In this document: in pieces, positions 37,784 to 49,312 of the stretch
Position numbering within the stretch: position 1 is the first letter of the stretch
How the letters are laid out: every line of letters begins with the position of its first letter
Assembly (NCBI GenBank): GCA_016718845.1
Contig: JADKCK010000039.1
Location: 1-61,085, forward strand
Direction: 5' to 3'
DNA length: 61,085 bases
Source: Sphingobacteriales bacterium
GTDB taxonomy: Bacteria; Bacteroidota; Bacteroidia; Chitinophagales; UBA2359
Translations under genes and position numbers: made by a program
Notes under the pieces: generated by a model
Databases searched by the model: none
Seen by the model: the letters and a program-made list of their open reading frames with translations, nothing else
Told to the model about the DNA's origin: nothing

Positions 37784-40700
37784 TTACTTAATGATAGTTA
37801 ATTTAGCACGAGTTTGTTCTGTACCGTTAATGCTAATGGTATAGATGTACATACCCGTTGACATTTGGCTCGTATTTAGTACATAAGTACCACTACCTGC
37901 CCATGCTGCTTGTTGTAACAATCGTCCGTTTAAGTCAAATACGCTTAGTTTTGCAGTTTCGTTTGTTTCTAGTTGGTAATTAAAACTTGTTTCGTTGGCT
38001 GTTGGGTTAGGTATTGCAAGACTTACTTTGTCCTGCAACGCAGTTGTTTCATCGTTTTTAAACACTGTATAATCACCCGCATCGGTAGGCAATAGTACAG
38101 GAAACTCAATACCACGCTCACATACAAACAAGTTTGGGCTTTAAAAGCCGTTTTTGTGCGGCTATTATTATGTCGGTTAATAGGCTTTGCTCGGCGGGGG
38201 TAATGTTTATTAGTTGCGGTGCGTGGTTTTTAGGTTGTTTAGCAGGGTATAAAAGCGCTTGTATTGATAGGTTTCTTCGGTATTGTCGGGTAGTTGTTGC
38301 AGTACTTGTTGTGCTTTGGTAGTGCTGTCGGCTACAATGTTTTGGGGTACTAAACGGCGCTGCATCACCAAACTATTTTGGTAATTGTAGATGAGTTGCA
38401 AAGCGGCGGTATAATCTTCGGCATCGAGGTATTTTACCAATAGCTCGCTTAATGCCTTATCGGTAATGCCACCGCTGCCTATTAAATTTGCAATATCGTC
38501 GATAGAAGTGTAACCTTGTCCAGAACAATATTGATCTAATGAAAAATCGGGTAAGTTACATCCAACCCCTGAATAACTTCCCCCTGCATCGGGATTTGAA
38601 CTGTTCGACAGCAAATTAGCACCTACATCTTCGAGGGTAAAGGGGTTGGTGTTTGCCTCTAAGCGTATGGCAAAGGGGTTGCCTACTCCTGTTGCTGTAG
38701 TAAAAGTAAATGCAGCGGGTTGGTTTTCATCACACTTGCCTTGAATTCCTAAATCGCCGGGTTCGTTGTTTATTGACCATGGTCGTATTTGTATGCCAAC
38801 CCCCCAACGGTTAATTAGGTGGTTGCAGCGTGTTGTAATGCCTGTGTTGTTGCCCTCGGCGGTAATATTGGTAAAGCAATTGTTTAGTACATTGCCTGCT
38901 AATAGGCTACCGTCGGCTTCGGTATCGGTTAGTATCATACCAAATTGAGTGCCGCCTATGCTATTGTTGCGTGCAATGGGGTTACTGCCGCGTGCATAAA
39001 TACCTATTTTTCGGTCGGGGCTGGGTACGTTATAGCTTTCGTTTATGTGGTTGTCGCGTATGCTTAGGTTGTCGGTGCCGCTGGCTTGTATAGACATAAC
39101 ACATTGGGTGTAGGTGTTTTGGCGTATTTTATGAGCGAGCTGGCATCTTCAAAAATGTGCCACCGATGTGCCTACTTTGTTGCTGTCGAAACTACAATTT
39201 TCGATGGTTAGGTAGTTGATAAAGTTGGCTCTAATGCCAAATTTGGTGTAGTTAAAGGTGCGTGTTGTAATGGCAGTTAAAGCCCACGAGGTTGCCTATT
39301 TCGTCGATAGTACTACCGATTAGTGCAATACCTGCCCCGGCGGGTGTTGGGTGCATTAAAGGGTACAACAAACTACCTGTTTGTGGGCTATTAAAGGTAC
39401 AACGGTCTATTTTGTTGAGTTTATGCCCGCGCCAACTTAGGTTAATACCCTGAAAACAGTTGGTAAAAGTAGTGTTTTGGGTATTAACTATGCCTCCTGC
39501 TTTTAGCATAGCATCGGTGGTCCATAAATAATCGTTTAAAAACAACGATGATAAACTGTAACCTCCAAAACTAGGCAAGGTTTCGTTGTAATTTAGTAAA
39601 TGAGTAGCTATGTTGGCAATGGTTAAATTGGGCAATAGGGTTAGTTACGCCAATTACTGCGTTTTTTATTTCCGTACTGTTGTTGCTAAGCAAACTGCCT
39701 GGTTTACATAACGCGGTGGCAGCGGAGCTGTTGGAATAACACTTAAGCCATTACCCTCTACCTGTATGCCCAACCACATACCACTGCACAAACCATCTAG
39801 TACGCAGCCATTTAGGTTTAGCCGCCCGCCTTTTGAATGGTAATTTTGCTAGTGCTGCTAAAATTTAGGTTTAGGTTGTTAATGGTTAAAGTAACACCAT
39901 TAGGCACTATAAAATTGGTGTTTAGGTTAAGTGCTGCTGTGGTGTTGCCAAAGGGGTTGCTGCCATTAGCCCATGTACCCGATGTAGCGGTGTAAGTGGG
40001 TGTGTTGATAGTATAGGTAAGCCGCTTGGCAGCAAGCAACAGTGTTGCCACCTGTTAGGGAGTAGGTAGCCGTTGAGCAAGCTGTGGCATTTGTTACTGT
40101 TACGGTATAAGTGCTCTCAGAGGTTGGTGCAATGCTTTGGGTAGTTTGCCCATTGCTCAAGCATAGCCGGTGCCACCTGCATTGGCATTAAGGGCAGTAA
40201 CACACTCGCCTATTGTAGTTGGGCTTATGGTAGTTTTTGGCAGTGAATTGGTGGATAAACTATGTCTGAACAGTAGGCAGATTCCATTGAAGGACAACAT
40301 GTAGCTCATAATTGCCCGATGATAGTGGCAGCGTAGTACTATACGGGGCATTAGCTAAGGCGGTATAGTTAAACGATTCGTGCCCCTTGACCAGATAAAA
40401 AGAAATAACTACCCTTACCTAACAGTGGCGATGCAATGTTTACTTGCCCCATACAATTGCTAGTATAGCTAACAGTAGTAGTAAATTGGTTAGGTATTTG
40501 GGTAGGCACTGTGTACGATGCTGTTGCGGTAGCTCCGTTTGCATCTGTAACGGTTACAACATAGTTATGCCCAGGTATACCCAATACAATCCCTGCAATG
40601 TTGTTGTTCGCATCTCTACCAATAATGATAGAACTTGACCAAACAAAGGCACTATTAGGTACTAAAGCTGGAGCTGTATTTGTTGTAACATCGAGCCAGT

Positions 40701-41336
40701 TTGCAGATGGGCGTTCCGAATTGATCGCAACGATAAATACCTTTCTGAATAGTGGTACTAAGTGCTGAGTTTGAGTTTAATGCTGTTGGAAAAGTTAAGG
40801 TTTTAACATCGCTAGAAGCCTCTGTAATATCTGTTTGGAGTAAGCTTGGAGCAACACCATTAAAATAATTAATTGCTACAACATAATGAGGTATAGCATC
40901 GGCTAAATTTACGACTAAGTTTGAAGAAACAACCACATTTTTACAGCACTATTGGTGCAAGGGCTTATTTGGTAATTGTTAATAAAATTACTACTTGTCC
41001 ATGCCATTCCTATGTCGTTAGTAAAAAAACTTACAGGTAGTGTGGTTGTATAAAGGCTTGTTCCTGTAGCATCTTTGAAATCGAATGTTAAACGAGCAAT
41101 TACCCTAATACCCTTGATGTGGAACAGAACCACCATTGTATGGATAGGTATTTTATACCTAAACCCACACCTAATGTAGGTTGTGTTGCGTTAGGTTGGG
41201 TAATATTAATAGCTAATTGCCCAAAAACTTTTTGCTCGCCTCCTACGGCAAACAAAACAAAAAAGAAAATCATCAGCAGTAACCATTTACTGTTTCTGCT
41301 CGGTTGCTGCTCTTCAGAAACTAGAAAGTTTTTCAT
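37784..41336 (-). pseudogene. Very large secreted parallel beta-helix protein with T9SS sorting domain, heavily frameshifted
   Basis: The N-terminus at 41336 has a hydrophobic signal (SKWLLLMIFFFVLFAVGGEQ). SprB-like segments follow (GHNYVVTVTDANGATATASY near 40560). The central part reads as right-handed beta-helix coils (NLSIRDNHINES, GIYARGSNPIARNNSIGG, LAGNVLNNCFTNITAEGNNT near 38830-39060). A helical region (KYLDAEDYTAALQLIYNYQN) and a T9SS sorting domain (LAIPNPTANETSFNYQLETN...RAKLTIIK) end at 37784. The frame changes roughly every 200-300 bases from 38150 to 41200. The whole would be about 1,180 residues. Probably a cell-surface or secreted adhesin or polysaccharide-binding protein; the specific role is unknown. 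Confidence 0.75.
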
Positions 41337-41680
41337 TTTGTAATGAATTTGTTGTTGATTAAAAAAATGATTAATCCGAACTGTTCGGACGCTTTGTTAC
41401 CAATGACGTAAAACAAGCTAAAATGGTTGCCTTGAGTGCAAAAAAAGTAAAAAAAACTTTCATTTACTTAGTTTAGTGCAAAGGTATACTAATTTATTGA
41501 ACTTGGCGCGTTTGGGTAAGTTTATTCTGTAGTTTTATTATCCAAGCTCAAAAAATATTTTTACCCACAAAAGCAACCATTACACAACAAAATACGTCTA
41601 TAGGCTGTTAATAATGGGTAAAAAGGCATTGTGCATTTAAATAAATTAAATTCATAACCCCAAAGCCCATTTTTAAGTCA

Positions 41681-41910
41681 TTTTGTAAACTTCTTCAATG
41701 GTTTTGTAAACTTCTTCAATGGTTTTGTAAATTACAAGTTCATTTTAAAATGCGCTAAAATAAACTTACAAATTACAACTTCATTTTGTAAAATTTAAGA
41801 CCATTTAAAAACATTACAAAACCGTTCAAAAACATTACAAAGTCATTTTGTAGTACTACAAAATGACTTTGTAATTTCAAAACCATTTTGTAGTACTACA
41901 AAATCATTCA
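41681..41910. repeat. Palindrome-rich AT region in a 0.9-kb gene-free gap
   Basis: Two and a half tandem copies of TTTTGTAAACTTCTTCAATGG begin at 41681. A perfect 42-base palindrome spans 41834-41875 with centre TAGTACTA and arms ATTACAAAGTCATTTTG. A second perfect 20-base palindrome (ATTTTGTAGTACTACAAAAT) lies at 41885-41904 with the same centre. Many further words ATTTTGTAA and TTACAAA occur around them. No gene is supported between 41337 and 42209. Confidence 0.9.
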
Positions 41911-42209
41911 GGAGAACTCAAAAATGGTTAGTGTAACCCTAAAATAAGGACGTAATTTTAATACCCACCCCTTGTAAGTTGCCAAAAATAAGGCTTACAA
42001 CCCCTTTAACTAAAAGTAATTAAGCAAAAACAACTTGTCATCTTAACAAAAACGTACTAAAAACCGCACCCTACAAACAACAAGTTTGTACAATTTTGCT
42101 TAAATACCCCAAAACAGAACATAAATACTACAAAATACCCTCGAAAAACACACCTAACACAACAAAGCACACACCAATGTCGTTATAGGTTCGACGTTTA
42201 ATTTTTTAA

Positions 42210-42935
42210 CTCCCAAAAAAAGTTTTTTATAGTTGTATTCAGAGATTTCATTCCCACAAAGATGCCGACAAAACTTTGTGGTTAAACAATTTGGCTAATA
42301 AACTGCCTAACTATGCCACAAAATACGAAATTAGTGCGGACGATACCGCCGACATGGAAAAATCGGCATTGTATTTTGCGTACCTATTAAATCTGCGTCA
42401 GCAAAACGAAGATTACGGACTTAAGCTAACAGCTTACAAAGATGAGCTGCGCGATGGCAACACTACTAACGGCAACAGTAGTGTTTTACCAACAGCACCG
42501 GTTATCGAAAATCCAGCGGCGGCAGTTGCACCGGGTATTTTTGTGCGTGCAACAGCAATTGCACAGCGTATTAAAAAGCACCGCTTATACACCGACTCGG
42601 ACGGTAAAGATTTGGGCTTGGTTGCCGATAAACAAAAACGAGATTTAAATAGTGTTAAACCAAATTTTACTGCTAGGCTAACAAAAGGCGGACAGGTAGA
42701 AATTGTGTGGCTTAAACAAGGTATGGACGGCATAGAAATTTATGCCGATTACAACAACAGCGGACATTTTGCTTTTGTTGATTTTAAACAACGCCCCAAC
42801 AGCATAGACAAACACCCACTACCTGCCGCAAACGAGAGCGCTATTTGGCGTTACAGACTTATTTATCGCTACCACGACGAACAAGTAGGTTCGTTTTCGG
42901 ACATTGTAAGCATTGCTGTGTCGGGTAATGTGTAA
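42210..42935 (+). pseudogene. Conserved Bacteroidota protein with Fn3-like end, N-terminus missing
   Basis: The frame is open from 42210 to the stop at 42935 but has no ATG at its beginning; the first good codon is TTG at 42276. It encodes an N-terminal helical part (YATKYEISADDTADMEKSAL) and a C-terminal Fn3-like domain (PNFTARLTKGGQVEIVWLKQ, GIEIYADYNN, AIWRYRLIYRYHDEQVGSFS). I recognise the architecture from uncharacterised Bacteroidota proteins, in which the N-terminal half normally starts some 30-40 residues earlier with a helix ending ...W(V)NNFS. Either the start is lost to an indel or the gene is truncated by the repeat region upstream. Confidence 0.6.
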
Positions 42936-43048
42936 ATTTTAAGTTTGATGCCAACACTAAAACATAGCAAATGGTGGCTCAATTTACATAATATCGTTTT
43001 TGGGTACTACAACAATAATTGTGAATAAAATGATAGGGCTATAATTAT

Positions 43049-43330
43049 ATCACACCTTTGAGGGTTTAAATCAGTATTTTAACCCCAAAGGTGTGGCATA
43101 ATTATAGAAAATAGGTGATAGCTGTATTTTTAACCCCAAAGAGGTGGCATAGTAACGCAATGGAAATAAAGTACGAATTTGCCACTTTGCTATTTGCTCA
43201 AAAAACACAAAAAAATGTATCACCCCTTCGGGGTTTAACGCAAGGTATTTTAACCCCGAAGGGGTGGCATTGTTATAGAAAATAGGTAATGCCTGTGTTT
43301 TTAACCCCGAAGGGGTGATATTATAAAAAA
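43049..43330. repeat. Hairpin repeats with AACCCC(G/A)AAGGGGTG arms
   Basis: Two composite units are present. In each, an outer arm CACC(C/T)CTT(C/T)GGGGTT-like pairs with AACCCC(G/A)AAGG(G/T)GTGGC across about 15 bases (43049-43100 and 43218-43270). A shared stretch TTATAGAAAATAGGT follows, then a third arm AACCCC(G/A)AAG(G/A)GGTG (43133-43146 and 43303-43318). They look like dispersed REP-like elements. Confidence 0.85.
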
Positions 43331-43352
43331 AGCAAGTATTTAGTTGCCCATT

Positions 43353-43570
43353 AGATAGTCCACTTTTTGCTCAAAAAAAACGATAGCTATTTAACACAGA
43401 CGGCTGTATAGATTGGTACGTTATTTAATCGTGATTACATAATAACCAATCAAACACCAATCGCTATGTCATTTGATAATTATAGGTAGCCCATTTTTCG
43501 CTCAAAAAAACAACGTTTATTTAACAAAATGGCTGTATAAATTAGGAGGTTATTTAATCGCGATTACTAT
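43353..43570 (+). repeat. Pair of roughly 90-base direct repeats upstream of gpmI
   Basis: Both copies share (C/A)ACTTTTTGCTCAAAAAAA or CCATTTTTCGCTCAAAAAAA, then TATTTAACA, GGCTGTATA, ATT(G)G..(A/C)G(T/G)TATTTAATCG and GATTAC. Copy 1 is about 43353-43440 and copy 2 about 43482-43570. A partial third occurs near 43190-43210. Confidence 0.7.
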
Positions 43571-43698
43571 ATCATACCAAAAACTATAAAAATGCCTATT
43601 TGGAGTTAGCTATATGCTTGTTACCTATGTGACACAAGCAACAGCTACCCACACAATTTGTTGCAGTGCCAAAGCTAAACCATTCATCTAAACACAAC

Positions 43699-45209
43699 AT
43701 GAAAATAATTCTTGCTATTCTCGACGGTTGGGGCATAAACCATAACCCCAAAATAAGTGCCATTGAGGCAGCCAACACCCCTTATATGGACAGCCTGATG
43801 TAATTACCCAATGCCACCCTTGTTACACATGGCGAAGCGGTAGGTTTGCCCAACGGACAAATGGGTAACTCGGAGGTTGGACACTTAAACATTGGTGCCC
43901 CGGACGTATTGGGTACCAAGAGCCGTTGCGTATAAACATTGCTTTTCGCGACCATACCATCGACCAAACCAACCCTATTGGCAGCCCCCATCATGCTAAA
44001 ACCCACCACAAAAAGGTGCATTTAATGGGTTTAGTGTCCGACGGCGGCGTACACTCGCACCTCGAACACCTAAAAGGCTTGTGCAACATCTGCCAACAAC
44101 ACAACTTGCCTAATGTGTTTATCCACGCCTTTACCGACGGGCGCGACACCGACCCACATAGCGGTTTAGGCTACCTAACCAACGTACAAAATCACCTTAC
44201 CCAAACCCAAACACGCGCAAATAGCATCGGTTTGTGGCAGATACTATGCTATGGATAGAGATAAACGCTGGGAACGCATTAAATTAGCCTACGATTTGCT
44301 CACCAAAGGCACGGGCAATGCCACCCCAAATGCCCTCGATGCCATACAGCAATCGTACAAAGCAAATATCACCGACGAGTTTATGCTGCCCATTGTTTGC
44401 ACCCACCCCAACGGTACACCCATTGCCACCATACAGCCCAATGATGTAGTTATCTCGTTTAATTTCAGAACCGACCGCTGCCGCCAAATTACCCGCGCAC
44501 TTACCCAAACCAACATGCCCGAGCAAGGCATGCACACCCTACCCTTATATTATGTAACCATGACCAACTACGACGACACTTTTAAAGACATAAAGGTAAT
44601 TTTTGAAACCGATAATCTACAAAACACCCTTGGCGAAGTATTACAGCAACACCAAAAACAACAAGTGCGCATTGCCGAAACCGAAAAGTATCTCGTCACT
44701 TTCTTTCTTCTCGGGTGGGCGGAAACCCTTTTTGAGGGCGAAGAGCGCATCATGATGCCCTCGCCAAAAGTGGCTACCTACGACCTACAACCCCAAATGA
44801 GCTTCCGAAATAACCGCCGCCCTATGCACTCAAATTACAACAACAAACCGCCGATTTTGTGTGCCTAAACTTTCAATACCGATATGGTAGGACACACAGG
44901 CGTGTTTGAAGCCGCCATAACCGCCGCACAAACCGTTGATAAGTGCCTACAACAGGTAATTGAAACGGGCTTGGCAAACGGTTATAGCACCATTGTAATA
45001 GCCGACCAGCAACTCGGACGTAATGGTCAACCCGGACGGCTCGCCCAATACCGCACACCTCGCTAGCCCCGTGCCCGTTATTTGGATACGCTGACAAACC
45101 CTATACCATAACCAACGGCAAACTTGCCGACCTTGCACCCACCATCTTACACCTAATGGGCATACCAATACCCAACCAAATGACGGGTAATGTGTTGATA
45201 AATCCCTAA
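43699..45209 (+). pseudogene. gpmI: 2,3-bisphosphoglycerate-independent phosphoglycerate mutase, full length but frameshifted
   Basis: Across shifting frames the motifs appear in order: MKIILAILDGWGINHNP at the start, GNSEVGHLNIGA with the catalytic Ser, MGLVSDGGVHSHLEHL, HAFTDGRDTDPHSGLGYL, YYAMDRDKRWERI, FNFRTDRCRQITRAL, EKY-related substrate-binding residues, GEERIMMPSPKVATYDL, NTDMVGHTGVFEAAI and a final GNVLINP before TAA at 45207. The total of 1,511 bases equals the usual 505 residues. It interconverts 3- and 2-phosphoglycerate in glycolysis using two Mn ions. An in-frame TAA near 43801 and indels near 43905, 44225, 44700, 44860 and 45010-45070 break it. A core glycolytic gene decayed this evenly is unlikely, so consensus error is favoured. 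Confidence 0.9.
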
Positions 45210-45370
45210 AAATACCTTGCTTGCGCTTGCCCCGCTTGACGCGGAATCGGTCTTTTTTGGGGGTGATTATTGAGCCCACCTAATTGCACAGCAGTCGGTG
45301 AGCTTGTCGAACTACACCCCAAAGCACTGTTTAGCAGGCACTCAATCAAATAGTTTTCAATGGCTATCTC

Positions 45371-45674
45371 ATGTTACGCACAAGAGGATACAGATTTCAG
45401 AAAATGATTTAATCTTGATTAAAAATCCAAATCTAAACAAAAAACATAGGGTAATGGCAATTAAGATAACAACGGTAGTTTACTTGTTTGTTGAACAATA
45501 GATTGTTTAATAAATGGGCTATTTTGCAAGTAGTAGCAAAATGTATTGTTATTAAAAATCCAATCAATCTAAAATAAACTTACCCGTATCATTAAATAAA
45601 AATCCATCTTAATCCGTATCTCATCCGTAAAATCTGTGTCCTAAATAACACTAAAATAGCATAGTGCGTAACAT
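45371..45674. mobile_element. MITE-like inverted-repeat element, copy 1
   Basis: The 304-base element has perfect terminal inverted repeats ATGTTACGCAC (45371-45381) and GTGCGTAACAT (45664-45674). Inside them, GGATACAGATTT on the left mirrors AAATCTGTGTCC on the right. TGGCTAT occurs three bases outside both ends and may be a target duplication. No open frame is supported. A related shorter copy is at 58622-58832 and a degenerate interior at 8735-8835. Confidence 0.82.
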
Positions 45675-45870
45675 CACTGGCTATATCAAACTTTGGCAAG
45701 TACCCTATTTTAGCCGCAGCAACTTGTTTAAACAAGCTACTGCGGCTTTTTTTTGTGGCAGAAACACAATATTGGCTTGTTTTGCGTACCTTTGTAACCA
45801 ATAACGACTATTGGTGCAATAGATAAACAACAAATCTTGAAGATTTTTTACCAACAAACCCGCTACTAAA

Positions 45871-47395
45871 ATGAAAAACGCAATTTGGCTACTTATAAGT
45901 TTGGCGTGGGCAATGCCTAGCAAAGCCCAATCGGGAAATTTATTTAACGACAATATAGTGGCAAACATCTACCTAACACTCTCGCCCGACACCCTAATGG
46001 ATATTTACGCCAATCCAACATCAACGGTTTACCGCTCGGCACAATTTGTTTTTGATGATGGTGTTAATCTGCCCGACACCTTGCCACAAGTAGGTTTTAG
46101 GTTAAGGGGTAATACATCGCGGTGGGCAGATAAAAAATCGTTTAAGGTAAGTTTCAACGAGTTTGTAACGGTGCAAACGTATCAGGGTGCAAAAAAGATT
46201 AACCTAAACGGCTCGCACAACGACCCTACCATGCTGCGCGAAAAAGTGTTTTACGACCTTTGGCAGCAAACAGGTTTGCCACAACGCCGTACTAGCTTTG
46301 TAAAAGTGTACATCAATGGCAGCTATTACGGCTTGTATACCAACCTCGAAGAGATAAACAAAGATTCTTGCAAGTGCATACGCCGAAAACAATGGCAACT
46401 TGTACAAATGTACTTATCCGGCAGATTTAGCCTACATAAATAGCAACCAACAGTCATACAAAAACATACAAAACAGCACTGCCACCGGCGGGCGTGCCTA
46501 TGAGCTGCAAACCAATCAAGCCACCGACGACTATACCGACCTTGTGCAACTAATTACTACCCTAAACCAAACACCTAATGCCAGTTTTGTTACCCAAATA
46601 GAGCAGCAATTAAACGTTGAGGGCTACCTAAAAGCATTGGCTTTAGATGTAGCTACGGGCAATTGGGATAGTTATGCGTACAACAAAAACAACTACTTTT
46701 TGTACCACAACCTAAACACAGGCAAGTTTGAGTTTATTACCTACGATACCGACAATACGCTTGGCATTGATTGGCTAAACATTGATTGGGCAACGCGCAA
46801 CTACCAAACATGGATACACCCCACCGAACCGCGCCCTTTGGCTGCCAAATTGTTGGCAATACCTGCCTATAAACAACGCTATACCACACTACTCGACAGC
46901 ATTACGCGCTACATTACGCACCTCGATATACTTTCGCCGCGCCTTAATGCACTGCAAACCCTAATAGCCCCCGCTGCCACCACCGACCCCTTTGCAGATT
47001 TAGATTGGGGTTTTACCCCCACCGATTTTTACGACGGTATGACGCAAACCGTAATTGGTCATGCGCCTTATGGTATTAAACCATTTTTGGCAACACGCGC
47101 CCAAAATAGTTTTTTGCAAGGCGTAGGCATAGCTATTGTTGATGATAATTGGGCGATAACTGCCTTCCCAAATCCCATTAAACAAACCTTAACGCTATTG
47201 CGCACCCCCACCAACCAACCCTTTGATGCCACCGTTGAGTTATGCAATATAATGGGGCAAAGCATAAGCAAACAACAGTGGGTAAGCACACAAACAACCT
47301 TATCTGTTGCCGTTGAGCAGTTGCCAGCAGGTGTGTATGTGTTGCTTATTGAACAAAACAATGGCACTAAAACAAGTTTTAAGGTAGTTAAATAG
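45871..47395 (+). CDS. CotH kinase family protein with T9SS sorting domain (frame break near 46370)
   Basis: The product starts with a signal peptide (MKNAIWLLISLAWAMPSKAQ). Residues 25-165 hold VGFRLRGNTSRWADKKSFKV and KINLNGSHNDPTMLREKVFY, and after a frame change GYLKALALDVATGNWDSYAY and FEFITYDTDNTLGIDW, the conserved CotH kinase core. CotH proteins are atypical kinases that modify secreted proteins. The C-terminal 75 residues are a T9SS sorting domain (NWAITAFPNPIKQTLTLLRT...GTKTSFKVVK), so it is exported across the outer membrane. The break at about 46365-46400 needs one compensating indel; the rest is intact. A TACCTTTG -7 box lies near 45788. A composite leader repeat starts right after the stop. 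Confidence 0.87.
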
Positions 47396-47399
47396 TTGG

Positions 47400-47990
47400 G
47401 GGAAATATATAGGCTGTCGGCTGTCGGCTATCCGCTGTCGGCTTTTGGCTGTCCGCTTTCAAACTTCACTCCTTCACCACACACTATAAAGACGTAGCAC
47501 TGCTACGTCTCTACAACACCACTTCACACTATAAAGACGTAGCACTGCTACGTCTCTACAACACCACTTCACTTCACCACATAGAAACGTAGCACTGCCA
47601 CGTCCGCATCAACTTCACCACTCACCACATCAAGACATAGCACTTCGCCACGTCTCCACATCACCCACACTATAAAGACGTACCACTCGCCACTCCACAA
47701 CTCACCACTTCACCACACTCTAAAGACGTAACTTGCCACTTCTCTACAACACCACTTCACCACACTATCAAACACTTAGCACTGCAGCGTCTCTACTTCC
47801 CCCACTATAAAGACACCACCACTCGACAACATCACTTCACCACTCCACATCATCCACACATCGAAATTAGCACTCGCCACTCTACCACTCACCCCCACCA
47901 CATCGAAACAGCACCGTCTCTCCACAACACCACTTCACCCCTATCACCACACTCACCACTCGACCACTTCACCACTTCGCCACATCTAAA
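47400..47990 (+). repeat. Composite leader repeat between CotH and chrA
   Basis: The region begins with GGCTGTCGGCTATCCGCTGT-type repeats (47408-47460). It continues with units of about 45 bases containing CACTATAAAGACGTAGCACT, TGCTACGTCTCTACAACACC and ACTTCAC, and ends with CACTTCACCACTTCGCCACA just before the chrA ATG. Perfect 19-base palindromes lie at 47491-47509 and 47536-47554. Units decay steadily toward the right. No gene is present. Confidence 0.88.
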
Positions 47991-47991
47991 A

Positions 47992-49310
47992 TATGCCACA
48001 AAAAACCTACCTTTAAACAAGCCTTAGTCTTTTGGCTTAAGCTAGGCTTTATTAGTTTTGGCGGACCTGCGGGCCAAATTGCTCTAATGCACGAATACCT
48101 TGTTGAACAAAAAAAATGGATAAGCAACAGTAAATTTCTTCATGCCTTAAACTATTGCATGATACTACCTGGTCCCGAAGCACAACAGTTGGCAACTTAT
48201 ATTGGTTGGCTGTTGCATGGTACTTGGGGCGGATTGGCAGCGGGGGTGTTGTTTGTGCTGCCCTCTATGTTTATTTTGTTGGGGCTTAGTGTGTTGTATG
48301 TATCGTTTGGCAGTATACCTATAGTATACGCCTTATTTACTGGCTTAAAACCTGCTATTATTGCTATTGTGTTGTTGGCATTGGTAAAAATTGCCAAAAA
48401 ATCGCTGCATAATGGTTTGCATTATTTGATAGCAGCCGTGGCGTTTGTGTGTATCTTGTTCTTCCATGTTCCTTTTCCGTTTATTGTTTTAGGAGCAATT
48501 GTTTTGGGAGTACTTATTCGTGTGTTTTTGCCCAATTTGGTTGCATCAACAAGCAACACAAAGCAAACAAACACCAACAACAACGAAGATGCTTATTATC
48601 TAAATAGCCATTCGGTGATTGCACATACGGCTTTTAGCGCCCCAAGATTAGTTACACAAATTGGGGTAGCCATTTTACTTTGGGTATTACCATTTGTGGC
48701 GTTTTACCTATTTACCTCCGATTTTGTCTTTTGGAAAACGCTATCACTATTTTTTACCAAAGCTGCTTTGGTTACTTTTGGTGGTGCGTATGCCGTTTTG
48801 CCTTATGTGGCGCAAGTAAGCGTTGAGCAAATGGGTTGGTTAAACAAATTACAAATGATTGACGGCTTGGCACTTGGCGAAACAACACCCGGTCCGTTGA
48901 TAATGGTGTTGGCTTTTGTTGGCTTTATGGCTGGGTATAATCATTATGGCGGCTCGGTGCTAATGGGCAGTGTTGGATTATTAACCACTACCTTTTTTAC
49001 TTTTCTGCCTTGTTTTTTGTTTATTTTGCGGGCGCGCCGCTTATCGAAAAAAAACCACGCCAACAAACCTATCAAACAAACCCTTGAGTTGGTAACGGCT
49101 GCCGTTGTAGGCGTTGTGCTTAATTTGTGCATTTATTTGGGTATTGCCGTTATTTTTCCGTCGGGTATATCGCTTGCAGCTATCAATTATGTATCGTTGG
49201 TTTGGGTGCTGGTATCGGTAGTGGCAATGTATAGGCTTAAAATAGGTATGCTTACTTGGATACTTGTTAGCGCCTTGTTTGGGGTAGTTAGCTATTTAGC
49301 CTTGGGCTGA
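47992..49310 (+). CDS. chrA: Chromate transporter (ChrA family), probable start-proximal frame break
   Basis: From 48015 the frame reads FWLKLGFISFGGPAGQIALM and then ILPGPEAQQLATYIGWLLHG, the start of an ordinary ChrA protein. A second CHR half follows (FFTKAALVTFGGAYAVLPYV, GLALGETTPGPLIMVLAFVG). Each half has about five or six transmembrane helices, giving roughly 435 residues. ChrA exports chromate from the cytoplasm. The ATG at 47992 is off-frame by one base because of an A6 run (48000-48005); one A fewer restores MPQKPTFKQALVFWLKLGF. Without it, translation could only start at 48087. The frame is intact after that. Its leader is the composite repeat. Confidence 0.88.
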
Positions 49311-49312
49311 TT

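Noticed and set aside
42276..42935. Complete gene starting at TTG 42276
   Set aside because: Homologous-looking residues continue upstream to about 42243 without a start codon, so it is more likely truncated or frameshifted at its 5' end.
43795..43805. In-frame TAA in gpmI as a recoding event
   Set aside because: Other indels in the same gene and the family alignment (extra or shifted base) explain it better as sequence error.
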